Assembly: GCA_046598935.1 (NCBI GenBank) | Contig: JBKJHW010000127.1 | Coordinates: 1 to 9,726, forward strand | Direction: 5' to 3' | Source of the DNA: SCUN01 sp046598935 | GTDB taxonomy: Bacteria; Acidobacteriota; Vicinamibacteria; Vicinamibacterales; SCN-69-37 | DNA length: 9,726 nt | Part shown: positions 1 through 6,808 of the stretch, piece by piece | How the letters are laid out: every line of letters starts with the position of its first letter | Position numbering within the stretch: position 1 is the first letter of the stretch | Notes under the pieces: generated by a model | The model's input: the letters and a program-made list of their open reading frames with translations, nothing else | What the model was told of the DNA's origin: nothing | The model's database searches: none | Translations under genes and position numbers: made by a program

Positions 1-2137
1 ACTCCGCGTAGTAAGAATCCCAATCTGCATTTGAATACTGGTCGGGGTTGCTCTCCGTGTTCCGGCTGATGATGCTCGCACAGACCGCGTCGGCGACGAT
101 TTCTGCAACCAAAACACGAAACTCCGGAGCGTCCTGGCCGGTAAAATCAGGAGCTTGCCCGAGATATCGCCGAAGTGATGGATGCTTGGCAGCGATTTCG
201 AGCAGGTTGTTCCTCATTCTGTAGCGTTGGTTCACCAGATCGATGTCTTCTATCGTGATCTTAAGACTGGCTCCTAAATCTGGGCGGGCGATCACCGGCA
301 CAGAGATTTCCTGACCTAAGCCTTGAGCCTTGAGCGTAGTAGTCAATTCAGATTCTGGAAACGGCACAATTACATCGGCGTAGGCGACGTGAAGGGCCTC
401 GTCTCGAATCAATGTCGCCGTTGCCGGCGCTTTGAGCCGTGGAGAGCCAGAAACCAGCTGAACAACCAATGGCTGGTCCACCATCGAATACGGTGCGAGG
501 AGCCGCATCTTCTTTCTCTTGGTCCCGCACGGCGCACTATAACGAGCACGTTCAAACTGAAATCGATCTATGTGTGCATAACGGTCGGCACGCGTCGCGA
601 ACACCTCAATTGCTGATTCAGACAAGATCTCGCCAAGGCGGACGATCACCCCAGTCGCCGGAGTCGGCAAAACACCGGTCACCTTGAATCGGGCGCGAAG
701 GACACCTGGCGTGGCAGGATGGGGCTCGAGAGCGCACACCGATTGATCCACACGAATGTCTTTCGACAATCTCTCGATGGAAATTGCCGTTCCGGTTTCG
801 AACTCTGGGAAACGCTCTTGGAGCACAGAAAATGTAAAGTGCATGGACTCGCTCGCCACTAGTTGGGCGAATGGCGGCTGAAGCGAGAAGCCCTTCTGTG
901 ACAGCCCCAGAGAGCCGCCCTTGTTATCAGCGCCGACGGTCGAGTCGTCAGCATCGTGTTCCTTAATAAAGACCGAGGCGGCTCGTTCGAGTTCATTGAG
1001 CCGTCGCCTTGTACCGGCGTTCTCGATTGCTGCTTTCTGAGCTTCGGCCTGCTTCCTCTCTTGATCGACCAGAGGGCGAAGGCGCTTAAGGACCTCTTTG
1101 ATCAGCGCCTCGGCGAACGGGTGTTCGCGAGTCAGTCCGGTACGTCGAGAGGGGTCTATTACCGGTTTGGGATTTGTGGCTTTGAAAGGCAGCTTCTTCT
1201 CAAACCTATCGTCGTACTCGTTCCATAGTTCATCAATCCCTTCGCAAACGAGACGGCCGAAGAATCGTTGCGCATGAACGTCACTCTCGAGACTTGCATC
1301 GAACAAAGAGGCTTCATGAATTGCATGCCTCGATTTTACGAGAATTCCGCCTAGTCGGAACCGGGGCGATTCTCTTGGCAATGCTTTAGACGATCGCTTG
1401 ATTGTGAGCTTCGCCGAAATCTCCGCATAGCCAGGAATCGGAAATGTCTCACTAACCCGCTCCTCGCCTTGGATCACCGGCGCAACGAGCCTATCCAGTC
1501 TCTGCTTGTTGACGTCCAACAGCTGAACATGGCGCCTAGCGTTTTGCAGAATGTCCCGAATCGGAATCAGTTTGTTTAGGTTGTCGCGAAGTGTTTCGTG
1601 CTGAGGAATACGCTGTTCCTTGTCGAGGTCGATAGTCACAACAGTGCCAGTACCAGACTTGAGCCCAAGACGTTCCCGGACCTCCTCGGTGACCGCCTGT
1701 GATGCGAACGCTTGATACTCGAAGAACGAGTTAATGACGAACTTGTGATACTTCCCGTCCTGGGCAATTGACTCAAAGGTCACGTCGCCGAGAGCGGCGA
1801 CGTCCTTCGCGCCACGAGAGTTCGTACCGCGGACGGCGAGACCTCGTTCAAGCCCGCTTTCCCGGCCGCCTAGTCTCGAGAGTTTTTTCCGCATTACCTC
1901 GGATGTCATTCCGTCTGCGAAGTCTCGTACCTTTAGGACTCCGCGCGAGTCGCCGCGCCTCCGCTCTATTTCGATATCAATTTGGCCAGCCGTCTGCAGA
2001 GTCTGGTATCGGTCGTCCGCATTTGTGACCAACTCTGTAATGGCATCGTAGACATCCGAGATCGCCAGTTTTGCCCCTTGCATCAGGTTCCTGGTGTCTG
2101 CCTGAATTCGTCCGCCGTGAACGACGTCGCTGGCCAT
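1..2137 (-). CDS. GHKL-fold (Hsp90/MORC-like) ATPase, partial at its C-terminus
   Basis: Read directly by reverse complementing 2137 to 1: 712 codons with no stop, open at the left edge. The N-terminal ~170 residues carry GHKL nucleotide-binding motifs: N-box ELVTNADD (residues 35-42, Mg-binding Asn39), a modified G1 box RDFADGMT (71-78), a late glycine/lysine motif RGTNSRGAKD (103-112), and SGTGTVVTI (161-169), as in MORC/Hsp90-like ATPases. The rest has a conserved-looking VIDPSR...HPF stretch near residue 330, a charged probably helical segment near 355-390, and beta-rich segments after 420. This fold binds ATP and usually works as a conformational clamp on DNA or protein. ATG start with AAGGAG five bases upstream. 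Third gene of a minus-strand operon; GC and codon use (TTA, CTA, CTT present) differ from the genes to the right, suggesting transfer. The fold is secure; a role in defence is inference from style and context. Confidence 0.85.
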   Translation of the reverse strand, partial: MASDVVHGGRIQADTRNLMQGAKLAISDVYDAITELVTNADDRYQTLQTAGQIDIEIERRRGDSRGVLKVRDFADGMTSEVMRKKLSRLGGRESGLERGLAVRGTNSRGAKDVAALGDVTFESIAQDGKYHKFVINSFFEYQAFASQAVTEEVRERLGLKSGTGTVVTIDLDKEQRIPQHETLRDNLNKLIPIRDILQNARRHVQLLDVNKQRLDRLVAPVIQGEERVSETFPIPGYAEISAKLTIKRSSKALPRESPRFRLGGILVKSRHAIHEASLFDASLESDVHAQRFFGRLVCEGIDELWNEYDDRFEKKLPFKATNPKPVIDPSRRTGLTREHPFAEALIKEVLKRLRPLVDQERKQAEAQKAAIENAGTRRRLNELERAASVFIKEHDADDSTVGADNKGGSLGLSQKGFSLQPPFAQLVASESMHFTFSVLQERFPEFETGTAISIERLSKDIRVDQSVCALEPHPATPGVLRARFKVTGVLPTPATGVIVRLGEILSESAIEVFATRADRYAHIDRFQFERARYSAPCGTKRKKMRLLAPYSMVDQPLVVQLVSGSPRLKAPATATLIRDEALHVAYADVIVPFPESELTTTLKAQGLGQEISVPVIARPDLGASLKITIEDIDLVNQRYRMRNNLLEIAAKHPSLRRYLGQAPDFTGQDAPEFRVLVAEIVADAVCASIISRNTESNPDQYSNADWDSYYAE

Positions 2138-2140
2138 ACG

Positions 2141-2148
2141 CTCTCCTT
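2141..2148 (-). promoter_or_regulatory. Ribosome binding site of the GHKL ATPase gene, overlapping the upstream stop
   Basis: AAGGAG lies five bases before the ATG at 2137, and its first two bases are the last two of the TAA stop (2149-2147) of the preceding gene. This fixes the ATPase start and implies translational coupling within the operon. Confidence 0.75.
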
Positions 2149-2761
2149 ATCTCTCTGTCTCGTACGCTAGCTGACACGCTGTAGAGAACTCTTCGATTTG
2201 GCTGATGCTGGCATTGATGCCAGTCCGAGTGAGTTCGTCGAATCGTTTTTGCCAAACAGACCCGTTTGCATCGACCCTGCATTTGAGGGCGGCGGCTAGT
2301 TCCCCGATCGACGGGGAAAAAGCCTCTGGACTCGCGATAAATTTTTGGTAGAGCGGCGTTTTCTCGAGCGTACGCGCCGTACGAAGGGCCGTTTGACGAT
2401 GATTCTTTCGGTCCTTCGCCGAATCGGCGTCTTCGAAGCGGCTAAGGTTGGTCGAAATCCATCGCAGCCCGTTCTCAGTAAGGATCCATCCGTCTCGCCC
2501 TGGATCACCTTGGCTGCTGTGGCCTTCGATTCCTCCACTCAGTAATGCGCCGTATTTGTCTTTGCGCGCATCGGTGAGGGCCACCCTAACGATGTCTTTG
2601 TCGGGAAACTGAACGTGCTTAACCCAGGAAAAAGCATCAGGAAATAGCTCGAAGCACTTCAAGGCGACGTCCTCTGTATGGACCCGGCCGTTTGCGCCCC
2701 CCGCAAGGTATAGCGCGTACACCACCAACTCGCGGTTCGGCTTTGCCGATGCGGCGGTCAC
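2147..2761 (-). CDS. Winged-helix-like partner protein, 204 aa, of unknown function
   Basis: Starts at GTG whose last two bases form the TGA of the upstream gene (GTGA overlap), with AAGAGG five bases upstream. The first ~105 residues look like a winged-helix unit: ELVVYALYLAGG helix (11-22), a second helix EDVALKCFELFPD (30-42), a basic/aromatic turn DAFSW (42-46), DIVRVALTDARK (56-67), then GWILTENGLRWI (91-102), the usual wing-plus-helix ending of such domains. Residues 105-135 are strongly charged; the C-terminal part (136-204) is helical with no motif I can name. It contains no catalytic signature. From position between a small basic protein and an ATPase, it is likely the DNA- or complex-binding adaptor of a three-part system; this is inference. 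The family is one I associate with uncharacterised neighbours of GHKL ATPases, but I cannot attach a name. Confidence 0.8.
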   Translation of the reverse strand: MTAASAKPNRELVVYALYLAGGANGRVHTEDVALKCFELFPDAFSWVKHVQFPDKDIVRVALTDARKDKYGALLSGGIEGHSSQGDPGRDGWILTENGLRWISTNLSRFEDADSAKDRKNHRQTALRTARTLEKTPLYQKFIASPEAFSPSIGELAAALKCRVDANGSVWQKRFDELTRTGINASISQIEEFSTACQLAYETER

Positions 2762-3042
2762 GGCCGCCTCTTGAATGAGAACGCGTTGCCAGAACCCGCA
2801 CTTTCCTGTTTGAACTTGCTTCGAAGCTGTTTCATCTCTGCTTCGAGCGCGTCCACTATTTGAGCAACGTGTTCCGGCGTGTAGTCGTAGTTGGCCCGAT
2901 TCGAAAGGTTCCCGATTAGACGAAGCCGACGGAGCGCTTCCGTCATGCGGCGCTGCGCCAAGCGTTCAAACCGTTGAACCTTGGATTCTTTTGTAGTCTT
3001 CAGTTTGCTTGCCAAGTCGAAATATATCGTATTAGCTGTCAC
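2758..3042 (-). CDS. Small basic helical protein, 94 aa, first gene of the operon
   Basis: Begins at GTG 3042; an in-frame TTG at 3054 would give 98 residues. I prefer GTG because TTG is rarer and the TTGACA around it looks like a -35 box; neither has a clear Shine-Dalgarno. The protein is mostly helical and rich in Lys/Arg: IYFDLASKL (6-14), KVQRFERLAQRRM (21-33), ALRRLRLIGNLSNRANYDYT (36-55), then an amphipathic helix VDALEAEMKQLRSKF (63-77). There is no signal peptide, membrane helix or enzyme motif. The ...RLIGNLSNR.NY.Y pattern looks conserved-type rather than random, so I take the gene as real. It overlaps the next gene by GTGA, so the two are probably made in fixed proportion. Plausible roles are a regulator or small structural subunit; not established. 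Confidence 0.7.
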   Translation of the reverse strand: MTANTIYFDLASKLKTTKESKVQRFERLAQRRMTEALRRLRLIGNLSNRANYDYTPEHVAQIVDALEAEMKQLRSKFKQESAGSGNAFSFKRRP

Positions 3043-3054
3043 TACATATGTCAA
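3026..3054 (-). promoter_or_regulatory. Candidate sigma70-type promoter at the head of the GHKL operon
   Basis: On the minus strand TTGACA (3054-3049, perfect -35) is followed after exactly 17 bases by TACGAT (3031-3026, four of six matches to TATAAT). If used, transcription would start near 3019, inside the 5' end of the annotated first gene. That would mean either translation from a downstream start or that this match is fortuitous and the real promoter lies beyond 3060. No better match was seen upstream. Confidence 0.35.
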
Positions 3055-3060
3055 ATGTAG
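3042..3060. promoter_or_regulatory. Perfect 6-bp inverted repeat around the TTGACA box, possible operator
   Basis: Plus strand CTACAT (3042-3047), seven-base spacer, ATGTAG (3055-3060). The dyad encloses the -35-like TTGACA and the start of the first operon gene, a geometry typical of autoregulatory repressor sites. Short AT-rich dyads also occur by chance, so confidence is low. Confidence 0.3.
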
Positions 3061-3203
3061 CGATTAATGACGACATATATCTCGAGGCAGCATCAAAACC
3101 GCTTGAGCGAGCTCCCAGGGCATCGGAGGGCAGGGGCATGGGCCTGATGTCGATGGTCCAGGCCACGCGGTCGCTGGCAAAAGCGGCCGATCGCCCGAAC
3201 TAA
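3048..3203 (+). CDS. Short divergent ORF, 51 aa, possibly a relic of an antitoxin-like gene
   Basis: ATG at 3048 to TAA at 3201-3203, 51 codons on the plus strand, back to back with the minus-strand operon and overlapping its start region. The N-terminus VAINDDIYLEAAS (residues 4-16) resembles the strand-then-helix opening of ribbon-helix-helix antitoxins, but the following LERAPRASEGRG does not continue such a fold, and the rest (GLMSMVQATRSLAKAADR) is unassigned. The stop codon falls inside the first REP palindrome. No Shine-Dalgarno is visible. It may be a truncated gene, a junction artefact, or chance. Confidence 0.25.
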   Translation: MSNVAINDDIYLEAASKPLERAPRASEGRGMGLMSMVQATRSLAKAADRPN

Positions 3204-3249
3204 AGTTCGGGCCTACACAGCGGCCGTAGGCCGGAACTTTAGTTCCGGC
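3193..3249. repeat. Head-to-head pair of GTAG-type REP palindromes
   Basis: Two 20-base palindromes, each with 9-bp arms and a two-base loop (3193-3212 with AA, 3230-3249 with TT). Each is capped by GTAG on its outer strand: CTAC at 3213-3216 for the left copy, GTAG at 3226-3229 for the right. The 23-base units 3194-3216 and 3226-3248 are reverse complements at 21 of 23 positions, and the two differences are paired with each other in the hairpin, so pairing is kept. A 5' GTAG or GGAG cap before an imperfect palindrome is the hallmark of REP elements moved by RAYT (Y1) transposases; no such gene is in the window. The pair ends 14 bases before the M28 start codon, so it may sit in that gene's 5' leader. 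Confidence 0.75.
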
Positions 3250-3263
3250 GATATGATCGCGGA

Positions 3264-4961
3264 ATGCAACTCAAGCATGCTGTGATCGCTTTGGTTTTCC
3301 TCGCGCCTGCTTGCTCCAAGGAACCGGCCGCGCCGCCGCCAGCTCAGAGTGTCGCGCTGAAGGATCTGCCAAACATCAACACGGATCTCGCGCTCGCCGA
3401 CATCAAGAAGCTGTCTTCGGATGAATTCGAGGGGCGCGCGCCCGGGTCGAAAGGCGAAGAACTCACGGTTCAGTACCTGACCGAGCAGTTCAAGGCCGCT
3501 GGTCTCGAGCCCGGAAATCCGGACGGCACCTGGACCCAGGCCGTGCCGCTCGTCAGCCTCGCGCCGACCGGCGTCTCGCCGCTCGTCGTCACATCGAAGA
3601 CCGGCAAGACGCGCAACTTCAAAATTCGCGATGAGTATGTGCCGTTCAGCCGCCGCGTTGAGGAGAAGGTCTCGCTCGACAAATCGCCGATCGTGTTCGT
3701 CGGCTACGGCGTGCAGGCGCCGGAATATCAGTGGGACGATTTCGCCGGCATGGACGTCAAGGGCAAGACGATCGTCGTGTTGGTCAACGACCCGCAAGTG
3801 AAATCCGAAAATTCTCAATCCCTCGATCCCAACATTTTCAATGGGTCTTCGATGACCTACTACGGGCGGTGGACGTACAAGTTCGACCACGCCGCTGAGC
3901 TCGGCGCCGCCGGCGTGATCATCGTGCACGACACGCCGACCGCCGGTTATCCATTCACGGTTGTCCAGGGCATGGGCGGCGAGCGATTCAATCTCGTGAC
4001 GCCGAACAAGAACGCTGACAAAGCGGCCGTGGAATCGTGGATCTCCACCGATGGCGCGCGCGAACTGTTCAAGTTGTCGGGCCTCGACTTCGACGCCGAG
4101 AAGGCCAAGGCCGCGACGCGCGGGTTCAAGCCGGTTGACCTCAACCTGTCGGCCTCGCTGAATTTCACGCAGAAGATGCGCACGCTGAATTCGCGCAACG
4201 TGATCGCGAAGCTCACCGGTTCGGATCCGGCGCTCAAGAACGAGTACGTGGTGTTCACCGCGCACTGGGATCACTTCGGCATCGTTCAGCCGGTCAAGGG
4301 CGACAACATCGCCAACGGCGCGCAGGACAACGCATCCGGCACGGCGGGCATCCTCGCGATGGCGCGCGCCGCGAAGCTGGTCCAACCAGCGCCGAAACGC
4401 ACCATGCTCTTCCTTGCCGTCACCGCCGAAGAGCAAGGCCTGCTGGGCTCGGCCTACTACAGCCAGTTCCCGCTGTATCCCCTGAACAAAACGCTCGCGA
4501 ACATCAACGTCGACAACAACCTTTCGCTCATCGGCCGAACCTCCGACCACATCGTCGTCGGCCTCGGGGCGTCGGACCTCGACGACTACCTGCGTGACGC
4601 GGCGACTGAGCTGGGCAAGACCTTGAAGCCGGACGCCGAACCGGAAAAAGGCTTCTATTACCGCTCCGATCACTTCAACTTCGCAAAAGCCGGCGTGCCC
4701 GCGCTCAACGCGGGTAACGGCGACGACGTCATCGGCAAGCCGGCGGGGTACGGGCGCCAGAAGAAGGACGAGTACACCGGGAGTATTTATCACTCGCCGC
4801 AAGACAACTTCATGAGCGACTGGGACATGACCGGCTACGCCGAAGACGCGAAGCTGCTCTTCGCCGTGGGCTACCGCGTGGCGCAAGCCGGCAAGTTCCC
4901 GGAATGGAAACCGGGCAACGAGTTCAAAGCGATTCGCGACAAGTCGATGTCGGTCAAGTAA
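3264..4961 (+). CDS. Secreted M28-family zinc aminopeptidase with PA-like insert
   Basis: 565 residues. A hydrophobic N-terminus is followed by Cys17 (APAC), an imperfect lipobox, so it is exported and perhaps a lipoprotein; a Pro/Ala linker follows. Residues ~140-260 look like a protease-associated (PA) domain (FVGYGVQAPEYQWDDF, AAELGAAGVIIVHD). The catalytic M28 domain spans ~308-545 with the full co-catalytic zinc set: His334 in TAHWDHFG, bridging Asp355 in AQDNASG, catalytic Glu389 and ligand Glu390 in TAEEQG, Asp417 in NVDNN, and His470 in YRSDHFNF. Such enzymes remove N-terminal residues from peptides outside the cytoplasm, for nutrient scavenging or turnover. Length is normal for PA-containing members. 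ATG 3264 is preceded by only a weak GGA. The gene begins just after a REP pair and is 95 bases from the next gene. Confidence 0.93.
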   Translation: MQLKHAVIALVFLAPACSKEPAAPPPAQSVALKDLPNINTDLALADIKKLSSDEFEGRAPGSKGEELTVQYLTEQFKAAGLEPGNPDGTWTQAVPLVSLAPTGVSPLVVTSKTGKTRNFKIRDEYVPFSRRVEEKVSLDKSPIVFVGYGVQAPEYQWDDFAGMDVKGKTIVVLVNDPQVKSENSQSLDPNIFNGSSMTYYGRWTYKFDHAAELGAAGVIIVHDTPTAGYPFTVVQGMGGERFNLVTPNKNADKAAVESWISTDGARELFKLSGLDFDAEKAKAATRGFKPVDLNLSASLNFTQKMRTLNSRNVIAKLTGSDPALKNEYVVFTAHWDHFGIVQPVKGDNIANGAQDNASGTAGILAMARAAKLVQPAPKRTMLFLAVTAEEQGLLGSAYYSQFPLYPLNKTLANINVDNNLSLIGRTSDHIVVGLGASDLDDYLRDAATELGKTLKPDAEPEKGFYYRSDHFNFAKAGVPALNAGNGDDVIGKPAGYGRQKKDEYTGSIYHSPQDNFMSDWDMTGYAEDAKLLFAVGYRVAQAGKFPEWKPGNEFKAIRDKSMSVK

Positions 4962-5056
4962 GCAGCGCGGAGTGTCAACGACCATGGCGTGGGCTGCGTG
5001 GCCCCCAGAAAGCGCTAAAACGGGTTGTTCTGTCGGGAACTGCGGGCCAGAGGTCG

Positions 5057-6091
5057 ATGTGGGACTGTCGGGGCATGTCCCCAGTTGTGCTCGCTCACAT
5101 TCTTCTCGCTGCCGTGGCTCTCGCGGCACCTGCCCAGACCACGCCCGCTGCACCCGCCCAGACAAACCCTGCTGTGCCCGCGCAGGCCAAGCCGGCGACG
5201 TCTACGGCTTTCGACGCCGGCCTCGGACTTCAAGTCGCGCTCGATCGCGCCGGATTTTCGGTGGGCGTGATCGACGGCGCGCCCGGCGGAAACACCCGGA
5301 AAGCCGCCGCCGCGTACCAATCGGCCAACGGTTCGCCAGTAGCGCTCGGCACGGCACCCGCGCTGACGCAGTACACGATCACCGCGGCCGATGTCGCCGG
5401 TCCGTTCGCGCAGAATATTCCCGCAGACATGATGGCGAAAGCGAAGTTGCCGGGCCTGTATTACTCATCGCCCGCCGAAGCGCTCAGCGAGAGGTTCCAC
5501 ACGTCGCCCGAAGTGCTCAAGAAGCTGAACCCGACGGCGGCATTTGCCGCGGGGGAAACAGTGACGGTGCCTAACGTCATCGTGATCGACTTGCCCGCCG
5601 CGACGCCAACTCCGAGCGCGGCGAAGGCGCCTGCGGCTGATGCGGCGAAAACGCCACCGGCGCCTGCGGCGAAACCGGCCGCGGTCACGGTCACGGTCTC
5701 GAAAGGCGTGTCAGCGGCAACAGTGACCGACGCGAGCGGCAAAGTGATTTTCTACGCGCCCGTTACGAGCGGCAGCGGGCACGATCCGTTGCCGATCGGC
5801 AAGTGGACCGTCACGTCGGTCGTGCGCAACCCGACGTTCAACTACAACCCTGATCTTTTCTGGGACGCTGAGCCTTCCGACAAGAAAGCAAAGATTCCAG
5901 CCGGACCGAATGGCCCGGTCGGTGTCGTGTGGATCGACATCAGCAAGCCGCACTACGGCCTTCACGGAACGCCTGAGCCGCGCACGATCGGCCATACGCA
6001 GTCGCACGGATGCGTGCGGCTGACCAATTGGGATGCGACGCGGCTCGCGGGTCTCGTGTCGAAAGGGACTCCGGTCGTCTTCACGCGGTGA
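5057..6091 (+). CDS. Exported L,D-transpeptidase (YkuD) with peptidoglycan-binding and LysM-like regions
   Basis: Taken from ATG 5057 (344 aa); ATG 5075 (338 aa) is equally possible, and the frame stays open upstream to 4904, but that part overlaps the M28 gene and would bury the signal peptide. Residues ~7-25 form a signal peptide ending VALAAPA, then a Pro/Ala/Gln linker. Residues ~52-93 match a peptidoglycan-binding type 1 repeat (LQVALDRAGFSVGVIDG). Residues ~105-175 are LysM-like (YTITAADV, LSERFHTSPEVLKKLNP, GETVTVPN). After an Ala/Pro linker, residues ~210-344 are the YkuD catalytic domain with HGTPEPRTIG (His303) and SHGCVRL (His317, nucleophile Cys319). It would form 3-3 cross-links in peptidoglycan or attach proteins to it in the periplasm. 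Its stop overlaps the next start (GTGA), so it is coupled to the M23 gene. Confidence 0.92.
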   Translation: MWDCRGMSPVVLAHILLAAVALAAPAQTTPAAPAQTNPAVPAQAKPATSTAFDAGLGLQVALDRAGFSVGVIDGAPGGNTRKAAAAYQSANGSPVALGTAPALTQYTITAADVAGPFAQNIPADMMAKAKLPGLYYSSPAEALSERFHTSPEVLKKLNPTAAFAAGETVTVPNVIVIDLPAATPTPSAAKAPAADAAKTPPAPAAKPAAVTVTVSKGVSAATVTDASGKVIFYAPVTSGSGHDPLPIGKWTVTSVVRNPTFNYNPDLFWDAEPSDKKAKIPAGPNGPVGVVWIDISKPHYGLHGTPEPRTIGHTQSHGCVRLTNWDATRLAGLVSKGTPVVFTR

Positions 6092-6804
6092 ATCGCCTCC
6101 TGAGACATCACCCCACATTTCAGGAAGCCATCGTCGGCGTCCTGTGTGGGTTCCTGCTTGGAGTCGTCGTCACCGCCGGCATCGCGTGGCGGTTGACGCA
6201 TCGGGTGCCGGAAGTCACGACCCAGCCGAGCGCGCCGGAAGCGACGCTCGTCGCGCCGCCTGCAACACCCAGATCGGCTGCGGCCGCGAAGGCGGCGGCT
6301 GATCCACCAGTCGTGACGGCGCCCGCCCCCGTACCGGCCGCGCCGACTGCCGAGTCGACGAACGCGGTCGATGACCTGCGAAGACGCAAGCTTGATCTGC
6401 CGGTGCAAGGCGCGTCACGCGGAGAGCTTCGCAATTCGTTCAACGAGCGCCGCGATGGCACGCGTGTGCACGAGGCGATCGACATGCTGGCGCCGCGCAA
6501 CACGCCGGTACTCGCCGTGGAAGACGGCACGATCGTGAAGTTGTTCAACAGCAAAGCCGGCGGGATCACGGCGTACCAGTTCGATCCCACCTCGCGGTAC
6601 GTCTATTACTACGCGCATCTTGAGAAGTACGCGCACGGCCTCGCCGAAGGAAAGAAAGTACAGCGCGGCCAGGTGATCGGCTACGTCGGCACAACAGGCA
6701 ACGCGGGGAACACACCGCATCTTCATTTCGCGATCTTTCAGCTCACGGAGAAAAAAGAGTGGTGGAAAGGCACGCCGCTCGATCCGTACCCGATCCTGAA
6801 GTAA
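6088..6804 (+). CDS. Membrane-anchored M23-family peptidoglycan endopeptidase
   Basis: Started at GTG 6088, whose last two bases begin the TGA stop of the L,D-transpeptidase gene, giving 238 residues; this places a basic n-region (NRLLRHH) just before one membrane helix (~12-34, VGVLCGFLLGVVVTAG). A longer frame from 6010 lies entirely inside the upstream gene and is rejected. After the anchor comes an Ala/Pro-rich spacer (~45-90) and the LytM/M23 domain (~110-235) with its zinc ligands: His128 and Asp132 in HEAIDM, His211 and His213 in HLHF, and the auxiliary His177 in YYAHL. M23 enzymes cut peptide cross-bridges of peptidoglycan. With intact catalytic residues it is likely active and faces the periplasm. 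Pairing with a cross-linking enzyme suggests local wall remodelling. The next gene starts four bases after its stop. Confidence 0.9.
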   Translation: MNRLLRHHPTFQEAIVGVLCGFLLGVVVTAGIAWRLTHRVPEVTTQPSAPEATLVAPPATPRSAAAAKAAADPPVVTAPAPVPAAPTAESTNAVDDLRRRKLDLPVQGASRGELRNSFNERRDGTRVHEAIDMLAPRNTPVLAVEDGTIVKLFNSKAGGITAYQFDPTSRYVYYYAHLEKYAHGLAEGKKVQRGQVIGYVGTTGNAGNTPHLHFAIFQLTEKKEWWKGTPLDPYPILK

Positions 6805-6808
6805 TCAC

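Noticed and set aside
3193..3249. CRISPR repeat or bidirectional terminator
   Set aside because: Only two units, inverted rather than direct, no spacer series and no T-tracts.
4904..5056. Upstream extension of the L,D-transpeptidase frame
   Set aside because: Would overlap the M28 gene and put over 50 polar residues before the signal peptide.
3213..5165. A 650-codon open frame on the minus strand opposite the M28 peptidase gene
   Set aside because: It is antisense to a gene with all M28 zinc ligands, its translation is Arg/Val/Glu-rich low-complexity without motifs, and such long shadow frames are common in high-GC genes.
6010..6087. Upstream extension of the M23 frame
   Set aside because: Lies wholly within the L,D-transpeptidase C-terminus; GTG 6088 with the GTGA overlap and a membrane anchor right after it is the better start.
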